Below, piece after piece: positions 36,422 through 45,200 of a stretch of 64,000 bases of DNA. Position 1 is the stretch's first letter, and every line of letters starts with the position of its first letter. The position numbers and the translations under genes were made by a program. Source of the DNA: JBGAHD01 sp044226395 (GTDB taxonomy: Bacteria; Pseudomonadota; Gammaproteobacteria; Xanthomonadales; Ahniellaceae); the NCBI GenBank assembly GCA_044226395.1, contig JBGAHD010000001.1:744001-808000 (forward strand). The letters run 5' to 3'. Below the pieces are notes generated by a model that was not told where the DNA came from, did no database searches, and saw nothing but the letters and a program-made list of their open reading frames with translations.

Positions 36422-37843
36422 TCAGCCCGCGCGCATGTGTTGATACGCCGCCAGCGCGGCTTCGCGACTTTGCTTGAGATCGACTTGCGGCGCGGCATAG
36501 ACACTGCCCGCGATGCCGGCGGCCTTCGCTTCGAGCGGACCGAGCGTCCACGGTTGCTGCACGGCCGGCAAGGGCACGCGCGCGAGTTCGGGAATCCAGC
36601 GCCGCACGTACTCGCCCTTCGGATCGAAGCGCTCGCCTTGCGAGACCGGATTGAAGATGCGGAAGTACGGCGCCGCGTCCGCGCCCGACCCCGCGGTCCA
36701 TTGCCAGCCGGCGGTGTTGTTGGCCAGGTCGGCGTCGACCAGGGTGTCCCAGAACCAGCGCGCGCCGTGCAACCAGTGCTGGCGCAGGTTCTTGGTCAAG
36801 TACGAGGCCACGACCATGCGCACGCGATTGTGCATCCAGCCCGTGTGCCACAGCTCGCGCATGCCGGCGTCGACCAGGGGAATGCCCGTGCGGCCGCGAC
36901 GCCACGCCTCGAGCACCGCGTCATCCGCCACCGCCCATGGAAAGCGCGCGAACTGCGGATTGAGCGGCTGATCGGTCGTGGCCGGAAAATGAAACAGCAG
37001 GTGATGATTGAACTCGCGCCAGCCGAGTTCGCGAATGAAGTGCTCGCCGACGTCGACCAGACCCTTCGCTTGCAGCACGGCCACGATCTGCCGCGGCGAG
37101 ATCTCGCCGAAGTGCAGATGTGGCGACAGCCGTGACGTCGCGCGTCGGTCGGGGCGATCGCGTTGTTCCTTGTACGTGCCGATGGCGCCGTCGATGAAGA
37201 CGTCGAGCTCGGCCTCGGCGCCGCGCTCGCCGGGCGTCCATGATTCGGCCATGCCGGTGTACCAGATGATTCGCGGCATCAAGCGCAGATCATCGATCGC
37301 GTCCGAGCGCACCTTGGCCACGCCAGCGATGCGCTTCGGCGGTCGCGCGGGCTGACCGGGGCTCAAGCGCGCGCGCGCGTTGCGCCAAAACGGTGTGAAC
37401 ACGCGATACGGATCGCCCGCCCCCGTGGCCAACTGCCAGGGCTCGAACAGCAGACTGCCATTGAAGCTGTCCACCGTCAGGCCATCGCCTTGCAAGGCCT
37501 GCTTGATGCGCGTGTCGCGCGCGATCACGGCGGGTTCGTACAGCCGATTCCAGAACACCTGCGTGGCGCCGGTCTCGGCGATGACCTCGCGCAGCACCTT
37601 CAGCGACGACGCGCCGCGCCGCACGATCAGTCGGCCGCCGCGCGCGCGCAACTCGACATCGAGCGCGGTCAGCGATTGATGCAGCCACCAGTGCGTGGCC
37701 GCGCCTGGCGCCCAGGGCGCTTCTTCCTTCGGCGCGTGAATGTAGAGCGCGACGATCGGCAGGCCTGTCGATAACGCGGCCTCGAGCGCGGGCTGATCGG
37801 TCAGGCGCAAATCGCGACGAAACCAGACGATGGCGGCGCTCAT
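36422..37843 (-). CDS. phrB: Deoxyribodipyrimidine photo-lyase
   Basis: A 473-residue class I CPD photolyase. The N-terminal antenna domain opens 'IVWFRRDLRLTDQPAL'. The C-terminal FAD domain shows 'TSRLSPHLHFGEISPRQI', 'LGWREFNHHLLFHFP', 'TGIPLVDAGMRELWHTGWMHNRVRM' (in pieces) and 'DADLANNTAGWQW' with the FAD and DNA-binding residues. It repairs UV pyrimidine dimers using light. Length and motifs are complete. It is divergent from the first beta-helix gene across 267 bp in which I see no other feature. Confidence 0.96.
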   Translation of the reverse strand: MSAAIVWFRRDLRLTDQPALEAALSTGLPIVALYIHAPKEEAPWAPGAATHWWLHQSLTALDVELRARGGRLIVRRGASSLKVLREVIAETGATQVFWNRLYEPAVIARDTRIKQALQGDGLTVDSFNGSLLFEPWQLATGAGDPYRVFTPFWRNARARLSPGQPARPPKRIAGVAKVRSDAIDDLRLMPRIIWYTGMAESWTPGERGAEAELDVFIDGAIGTYKEQRDRPDRRATSRLSPHLHFGEISPRQIVAVLQAKGLVDVGEHFIRELGWREFNHHLLFHFPATTDQPLNPQFARFPWAVADDAVLEAWRRGRTGIPLVDAGMRELWHTGWMHNRVRMVVASYLTKNLRQHWLHGARWFWDTLVDADLANNTAGWQWTAGSGADAAPYFRIFNPVSQGERFDPKGEYVRRWIPELARVPLPAVQQPWTLGPLEAKAAGIAGSVYAAPQVDLKQSREAALAAYQHMRAG

Positions 37844-38110
37844 GGACGACGTTTCCTGACGATGCGTTCAAGCGATCGGGTGTTTTTCGCGCACCACGAC
37901 ACAGGATGGCGCGACGCCGCGAGAGGTCGCGCGACCGGCCCGGCGGCGAAAGGCCGCGAGGGTAACGCAAGGATGTCGTGGAAAGGTGAAGCGCGATCCG
38001 CCCCTGGCGAGTCAGCCAAGCATTCCGCGTCTATAGCTCGAAACTGGTCGCGCGGGCGCGGATCGCTCGACTCGGTTTCGATCGTCTTCTCACCGTCAAG
38101 GAATCCGATC

Positions 38111-40030
38111 ATGAGCCTGTCGATTTCGCGAACCCGCCTCATCGCCCTTTCCCTGTTGGCCGCGGTCTGCGCGCCCGCACAGGCCCTCGTCGTGACCGTC
38201 GGGCCGAGCGGCTGCACCTACACCAGTTTGAACGCCGCGTTCAATGCGCTGGACTCGCAACCCGGTTCGCACACGATCCGCGTCATGAAGGGCACCTACG
38301 CCATGCCCAATGGCGCGCTCTACTCGCCGACGGTGGCGCAGACCGCGGTCTTCATTGAAGGCGGTTACGATACCTGTGCCTCGCCGTCACCCAGCGGTGA
38401 CCCCTCGACCGACATCGACCGCGCCGTGTTCGATGGCGCCGGTGGCGCCAATGCGCCAGTGATCGATCTCGATATCCAGGGCCGCGTGGGCACCGTGCAG
38501 TTCCGCCGTGTCGTGATCACCGGCGGCGATGCCACCAATGCCTCGTTCGAAAACCTCAACGCCGGTGGCGGCCTCGCCGTGCGCGGTCCGGCCTCGGTGC
38601 TGATCGGCCTGGGCACGAGCATTCGCGGCAACACCGCGGGTCATGGTGGCGGCGTGGCCTTGGTCGGCGGTCCGGTGATCACCGGCTCGACCATCGATCG
38701 CATCGATTTCTACATCGACGAAGGCGCGCAGATCCAGGGCAACACCGCCTTCGATCGCGGCGGCGGCATCTTCTGCGGTGGCTCAAACTCCGCCGGAGGC
38801 GCGAGCGTCCTGCGTCACGGCGCGATCGTCTTCATCGACGGCATCATCGCCAACAACACCGCGCAAACCGGCGGCGCCTTCTATTGCTTTGGCAGCATCG
38901 AAGGCGGCGGCGGCTTTCAGCCGCGCCCCCGTGCGAACGCGACGGCCTGGATCTTCGCCAATCAGGGCATCAACTCGGCTGGTTGCGCCGGTGGATTCGG
39001 CACGCTCGATACCGGCATCGCGGCAGGCGGCGATGGCGTGCGCGCGATCGGCGCGGGTAACAACGAGAATGGACTACTGGCGATCACCCACAATCTGGGC
39101 CCACAACCCGGCCTTTGCCTGGCGGGCAGTTTCCTGCTGGGCACCAACACTCTGCCAACCGACCAACCGCCCTTTCGCCTGCAGAATCTCTATGTGTCGA
39201 ACCAAAGCGGTCGCGGCGCCCTGGGCTTGAGCTTGCAGTCTTATGTGAATCTCGACGTGCGCCCTTCCGGCAACACGGTCACGTGCAGCTTCTTCAATCC
39301 GGTGCCTTGCGTGAGCTTCGTCGACAACGCGCACGACGGCTCGACCAACACCTCTCCCGCCGGCGATCCGGTGGTGTTCAACAATTCCGGCGTGTTGACT
39401 TTGCGGCGCGCGCGCATCGCGGGCAATCTGTCGCGAACGGAATTGTTGGGTGTCAACACCGCCAGCGGCTTGCTCACGGTGGAATCGAGTTTGATCGTCG
39501 ACAACACCGTGGTCGTCAATCCCTCGCTGCCAGCCGAAGGCAACTCGCTGCTCGATGCGACGTTCTCCGGCAAGGCGCGGCTGATGCACAGCACGGTGGT
39601 GTTCGACACCGCGCTCGACGGCTTCTTTCATGCCTCGAACGCCGGCAGCATCGTCACGCGCGCCAGCATCCTCGCGTCCACGGTCTCCAGCATCCAACCG
39701 ACCTTGGGCGGCGGCACGCCGGGCAGCGCGCTCACGCGGGAATACTGCGGTTTCTTCCAGAACACCGCCGACTTCGCCTCGCACAACGTCATCAACGACC
39801 CCACGCTGGGCAGCTTCGTCACCTTGCCGCCGAGTGCGCTGTCACTCGACGCCAACACCTACGCGCCGCTCTCGCCCGAACTCATCGACGCCTGCACGAC
39901 CTCGATCACGCGCGACTACTACGGCCGTCTTTTCGGCTTGACCTACGAATCGCTATCACCCGCCCCGGCCGACATCGGCGCGGTGGAGGCGCAGTTGAAT
40001 AGTGTGTACTTCGCGGATGGGTTCGAGTAG
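38111..40030 (+). CDS. Secreted right-handed beta-helix protein, copy 1
   Basis: A 639-residue exported protein: signal peptide cleaved after 'CAPAQA' (about residue 25), then 'LVVTVGPSGCTYTSLNAAFNAL', the opening of pectate-lyase-like helices. Many Gly/Asn-rich rungs follow ('RGNTAGHGGGVALVGG', 'IANNTAQTGGAFYCFGS'). Cysteines in the loops suggest disulfides. It ends 'YFADGFE', a C-terminal motif seen on many secreted Lysobacterales proteins and perhaps a sorting tag. AAGGA precedes the ATG. No catalytic residues are recognised, so adhesin or polysaccharide binding is as likely as lyase activity. A paralogue follows. Confidence 0.8.
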   Translation: MSLSISRTRLIALSLLAAVCAPAQALVVTVGPSGCTYTSLNAAFNALDSQPGSHTIRVMKGTYAMPNGALYSPTVAQTAVFIEGGYDTCASPSPSGDPSTDIDRAVFDGAGGANAPVIDLDIQGRVGTVQFRRVVITGGDATNASFENLNAGGGLAVRGPASVLIGLGTSIRGNTAGHGGGVALVGGPVITGSTIDRIDFYIDEGAQIQGNTAFDRGGGIFCGGSNSAGGASVLRHGAIVFIDGIIANNTAQTGGAFYCFGSIEGGGGFQPRPRANATAWIFANQGINSAGCAGGFGTLDTGIAAGGDGVRAIGAGNNENGLLAITHNLGPQPGLCLAGSFLLGTNTLPTDQPPFRLQNLYVSNQSGRGALGLSLQSYVNLDVRPSGNTVTCSFFNPVPCVSFVDNAHDGSTNTSPAGDPVVFNNSGVLTLRRARIAGNLSRTELLGVNTASGLLTVESSLIVDNTVVVNPSLPAEGNSLLDATFSGKARLMHSTVVFDTALDGFFHASNAGSIVTRASILASTVSSIQPTLGGGTPGSALTREYCGFFQNTADFASHNVINDPTLGSFVTLPPSALSLDANTYAPLSPELIDACTTSITRDYYGRLFGLTYESLSPAPADIGAVEAQLNSVYFADGFE

Positions 40031-40225
40031 CAATCGATCGAGGGCGACCGATCAGGCGCGGCTAAACATAACAAGCCGCGCCTACCAAGCGAACACTGAA
40101 ATCGCGACCCCAGATTCCGCAACGCGCATGACGGCGGCAAGCTCAACACTTCCAAGCAAGATGCGCGTGTAGTCCAAATCCGGCACAATCGCGTCGAAGC
40201 GACGACAACGTGCGCCGGGGGCAGG

Positions 40226-42133
40226 ATGCGAAGGGTTCGCGCAATAGGAATGCTGGCGTTACTGGCCTTGGCCCCATCGGTGCCCGCCACGACGCTGACC
40301 GTGGGTCCGTCCGGCTGCGACTTCAGCGATCTGCCGCAGGCGCTGCTCGCGCTGGCCACGCTCGAAGGCAGTCATGAGCTTCACCTCGTCAAGGGCCACT
40401 ACGCCCTGCCCGATGGCGTTCGTTACGCGCCGCAAGTCGCGCAATCCGAAATCGTGATTGAAGGCGGCTACGCGAGTTGCGCGAGCCCCACGCCCGATGG
40501 CGACGTGTCGGACGAGAACCAGCTCGCGGTGCTCGATGGCGCGGGTGGGCAAGCACGCAGCGTGCTCACGATCGTATTCAACGGCAATCCCTCGCGAGTG
40601 ACTTTGCGTCGCGTGGTGCTGACCGGCGGCGACGCCACCGATGTCGCCGATCTGCGCCAGAGCACGGGTGGTGGCTTGCAGGTGATCGGCGCGGGGGAAG
40701 TGGTGCTCGGCCTGGGGTCGCGCGTTCGCGACAATGCCGCTACCCACGGCGGCGGCGTGGCCTTGATGGGATCGCCCGTCAATCGTGGCAGTGAAAGCGC
40801 GCGCGCCGACTTGGTGATCGAGCAAGGCGCGCGTGTTTCGCGTAACACGGCGACATCAAAAGGCGGCGGCATCTATTGCGGTGGCACGTTCGACGCCGCG
40901 GGCCCGATCGAGAACATGCATGGATCGATCATCCTGCGCGATGGGGTGATCGAGGAGAATGTCGCGAGTTCGGGTGGCGCCTTCTATTGCATGGGCAGTT
41001 CCCAAGCCGGCGGCGGCTTTCGGCCGAAGATTCCCAACGCATCGGTGGGTTTGATTCGCGCCAACCTCGGCAATTGCGCTTCGGGCTATACGACGTTCGA
41101 TCGCGGCGAAGACCTGAGTTCATCCACGATTTCCTTGGGTGCCGAGCCCGACGGCGATGGCGTACTGTCGATTTCCGGCAATTCGGGCTCCATGCCTGCG
41201 CTGTGTGTGTTTGGAAACTTCCGACGCGGCACGGATGTGAATGAAACCGTCGCCGGCTATTTTCTCAGCAATGTGGTGATCTCGGATCAGGTAGGAACTG
41301 GCGCGCTCGCGGTTTTCGCGGGCGACGGGGCGCTCATTCACTTCAATCGCTCTGGCGACCATGCGCGATGCGAGCGTTTTCACGCGCTGGGCTGTTCGGC
41401 GGCCGTCAGGAACCGTCACACGGGCCCCGGATCACTCAGCTCGCTTTATTACGTCTATGACGGCCAGATCAATCTGTACAACACTTTGATCGCGGACAAC
41501 GATCTGATGTCGACCATGTTTGGCGCGTTCGGGGCTAACGTCGCGATGCCCACGGAATACGTTTCGCTGGATGCCACGGTCGTGATCAACAACACGATCG
41601 GCCGTGTCAATGATGGAACGGCGACACTCGCCAAAGCCCACGCTCGAGGCGGAATCCGAATCACGCAGAGCACGATCCTATTCGCCACGCCGCTGGACGC
41701 GTTCTTCGAACTTCAACAGATCGAAGGTCGGCAGGCGATTGTCGAGGCGAGCATTCTGGCGTCGAGCGCCGATCCGGCGCCCGCGAACGTCATTCCCGTG
41801 GAGTCCGCTCACAAGTTGACGCGGCGATATTGCGGCTTCTTTCAGCGTGTTGATGATTTCGCCGATCATCAAGTCGTCATTGATCCCGACATCGGACAGT
41901 TCGTCGTGCTGGCACCGAGTTCGCTGGTCCTCGATCCCATCGATCTCGCGCCGCGTAACCCTGATCTTGTGGACGCTTGCCCCAACACGAACTGGCGACG
42001 ACACGTGGACTATCGCGGGGCCCCCTATCCCTACGTGATGAAGCCCGACGCGCCCGTCCACGGTGACATCGGCGCCGTCGAAGCCGTTCCGCCCGAATTC
42101 GGCGACGGTTTCGAGTCCGCGACCGCGCGCTGA
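40226..42133 (+). CDS. Secreted right-handed beta-helix protein, copy 2
   Basis: A 635-residue paralogue of the upstream gene, alignable end to end: 'TLTVGPSGCDFSDLPQALLAL', 'VVLTGGDATDVADLRQSTGGGL', 'ATHGGGVALMGS', 'VASSGGAFYCMGSSQAGGGF', and a shared late segment 'LTRRYCGFFQRVDDFA' matching 'LTREYCGFFQNTADFA' in copy 1. The signal peptide ends near residue 21. The C-terminus has 'FGDGFE' plus six extra residues. Base composition is somewhat lower in GC than copy 1. Start 40226 or 40250 are both possible. Tandem duplication followed by divergence is the simplest reading. Confidence 0.8.
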   Translation: MRRVRAIGMLALLALAPSVPATTLTVGPSGCDFSDLPQALLALATLEGSHELHLVKGHYALPDGVRYAPQVAQSEIVIEGGYASCASPTPDGDVSDENQLAVLDGAGGQARSVLTIVFNGNPSRVTLRRVVLTGGDATDVADLRQSTGGGLQVIGAGEVVLGLGSRVRDNAATHGGGVALMGSPVNRGSESARADLVIEQGARVSRNTATSKGGGIYCGGTFDAAGPIENMHGSIILRDGVIEENVASSGGAFYCMGSSQAGGGFRPKIPNASVGLIRANLGNCASGYTTFDRGEDLSSSTISLGAEPDGDGVLSISGNSGSMPALCVFGNFRRGTDVNETVAGYFLSNVVISDQVGTGALAVFAGDGALIHFNRSGDHARCERFHALGCSAAVRNRHTGPGSLSSLYYVYDGQINLYNTLIADNDLMSTMFGAFGANVAMPTEYVSLDATVVINNTIGRVNDGTATLAKAHARGGIRITQSTILFATPLDAFFELQQIEGRQAIVEASILASSADPAPANVIPVESAHKLTRRYCGFFQRVDDFADHQVVIDPDIGQFVVLAPSSLVLDPIDLAPRNPDLVDACPNTNWRRHVDYRGAPYPYVMKPDAPVHGDIGAVEAVPPEFGDGFESATAR

Positions 42134-42285
42134 GCCGCGCGAGGACACGCCTACGCCGTCGTCAATCTTTTGCCGACGACGCGCCTGACATCAACGCGAT
42201 CAGCGCCTCCAAATTGCCCGCTGTTCGACCCGAGTCCGCCGTTGCGACCGGTATACTGGCGAGGACCATTCGGGAACCCTCGCCC

Positions 42286-45200
42286 ATGCGCAGCCTTCTT
42301 CGTTTTTGTCATCGCGCCGCGTTGCTCGGCGCGCTTGCCGTCTTGTCGGCGTGCGGCGGTGATTCGACGCCGAGTTCGGACAACGCGTCGACGCCAACAA
42401 ACGCCGCCGTCAGCGGTTTCGCACCGGTTTCGGTCGAGGCCGAGTCGTATGAAGGTCGACCGGCCGCCTTGCTGACGTTCTCGCAGCCACTGGCCTCGGC
42501 GCAGAAGTTCGACGAGTTGATGGTGATCACCGGCGACAAGGGCGAGACGGTCAGCGGCAGTTGGTCGTTGACGGGCGATCTCAAGCAGCTGCGCTTTCCG
42601 TACCTCGACGCCAACAAGACCTACAAGATCACGATCAAGGGCGCGTTGGCGGCGGCCGACGGACACACCATCGGCACCGATGTGCCGCGCGACTTGTACA
42701 CCGGTCCGCTCGAACCCCTGCTCGGCTTCGCCAGTCAGGGCAGCGTGCTGCCCACGCACGAGACGCGCGGTCTGCCGATCATCACGGTCAATGTGCCGGC
42801 GGTGGATCTGGAATTCATGCGCGTGCGCGACAAGTCGGTGCAGAATTTCCTGGCCGAGATGCAGAAGAACGGTCGTCGCGGTTATTGGAGCCTCGATACG
42901 CTCACGCGCTACGCCGAGCCGGTGTACGCCAATCGCTTCGCGCTCGAGGTCAAGCCCAACGAACGCACGGTGACCTATATCCCGGTGCGCGACATCGCCG
43001 AACTCAAGAATCCGGGCCTGTACTTCGCGGTGATGAAGCGACCGGCGCAGTTCACCAGCGAATACGACACGGCGATGTTCTTCGTCTCCGACATCGGCCT
43101 GCACGCGCGCTTGTACGGCACGCGCATGCTCGTGCACACGGCGTCGCTGGAAAGCGGCGAGCCCAAGTCGGGCGTCACGCTCAGCGTGCGCAACGAGAAA
43201 GGCGAAGTCGTGGTCACCGGCGAGACCGATGGTGACGGCCTGGCCACGCTCGACTACACCTTCGATGCGCGTCACGTGCTGGTGGCCGAGCGCGGCAGCG
43301 ATGTCTCGTTCCTGCCGTTCAATCAGCCGGCGCTGGATCTTTCCGAATTCTCCGTCGCGGGTCGTCCGCAGCGCGCGGCGGAAGTGTTTCCGTGGTCGGG
43401 TCGCGATCTCTATCGTCCGGGCGAGACGCTGCGCGTGGCCGCGCTGCTGCGCGATCAGGACGGCAAGTTCATGCCGCCGCAGCCGCTGTTCGCGACCTTG
43501 CGTCAGCCCGATGGCCGCACCGTGATTCAACAACAGGTGTCGCCGGGCGAACTGGGCTACTACGAATTCACGCGCGACATCGCGCTCGACGCGCCGACGG
43601 GGCGTTGGTCGCTCGATTTCTCCACCGATCCGAAGGCGAGCAAGGCCGATCATGCCTTCGTCTTCCGCGTCGAGGAATTTCTGCCCGAGCGCTTGAAGCT
43701 GGATCTCAATTCCAGCAAGGAAACGCTCAAGCCTGGCGAGGCCCTGCCGGTCACGGTCGAGGCCGCGTATCTCTATGGCGCGCCGGCGGCGGGCAATCGC
43801 TTCACCGCCAAGCTCGCGGTCGGGCGCAAGGACCATCCGGTCGCCACGTTGAAGGACTTCTATTTCGGCGATGCGCTGATGAGTTTGCCCAAGGAGATCA
43901 CCGACGCGGTCGACACCTCGCTCGATGAGGACGGTAAGCTCGCGCAAGACATCGAAGTGCTGAAGGACACCACGATCACGGGCCCCGTGTCGGTGATGAT
44001 CCAAGGCAGCGTCTATGAGACCGGCGGCCGCGCCGTGTCGCGCAATCTCGAGCGCGTGGTGTGGCCGGCGCCGCAATTGATCGGCGCGCGTCCGATGTTC
44101 GAACTCAGCGAAGGCTCGCCCTCGAATGGTCAGGCGAGTTTCGAACTGGTGCGCACCGACGCCAGTGGCGAGTTGCTGCCGGCCACGGGCCTGCAAGCCA
44201 AGTTGATTCGCGAGTATCGCGACTATCACTGGACTTTCGTCGCCGACATGGGCTGGAAAGCCGAGTTCACGGCGCGCTACGAAACCATCGAAGAACAAAA
44301 GATCGACATCGCCGCCGGTGGTCGCGCCAAGCTCAATTTCAATGTCGACTGGGGTCCGTATCGACTCGAAGTGCTCGACCCGACCACGCAACTGACCTTG
44401 CGCCTGCCGTTCAACGCGGGTTGGGGCTGGGATGACAATCGCGGCGACGAGGCGCGTCCGGACAAGGTCAAGGTCGCGCTCGACAAGGTGGCTTATGGTC
44501 CCGGCGACACGCTCGTCGCCACCCTCACGCCGCCGCACGAAGGCCCGGCCTTGATCATGCTCGAGGGCGATGAACTGCTGTGGCACACGACCGCGAATGT
44601 GCGCGCCGGCACGCGCATCGAGATTCCGCTCGATCCCAGTTGGCAGCGGCACGATTTGTACGTGACGGCGCTGGTCTTCCGCCCGGGCTCGAGCGCGGAA
44701 CGCGTGACGCCCAATCGCGCGATCGGCGTGGCCTGGGTGCCGATGGCGCGCGACGACCGCAAGATCGCGGTGAAGCTCGACTCGCCCGAGACGTCGCGCC
44801 CGAACACCGATCTGCGCATCAAGGTCGAAGCGCCGGCGCTCGCCGGTCAGACCGCGCGCGTGCGCGTGACCGCGGTGGACGCGGGCGTGCTCAACATCAC
44901 GCGCTTCCCCCTGCCCGATGCCGCGGCGTGGTTCTTCGCGCAGCGTCGCCTGGGCATCGATGCCTATGATCTGTATTCGCGCGTGATCGAAAGTCTCGAC
45001 GGCGCGCAGGCGCGCCTGCGTTACGGCGGCGACCAGGCGCTCGCGGCGCTGCCGGCCGCGCGTCGACCCAATGCCGACGTCAAGACCGTGGACTTGTTCC
45101 AGGCGCCGGTCGCGCTCGACGCGCAAGGCAAGGCCGAGATCGCCCTGCCCGTGCCCGACTTCAACGGCACCTTGCGCGTGCGCGCCCTGGTCTTCGGCGA

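Noticed and set aside
42224..42257. Sigma-70 promoter for the alpha-2-macroglobulin gene (TATACT at 42252)
   Set aside because: No acceptable -35 at 16-18 bp; the closest (TTCGAC) is 22 bp away.
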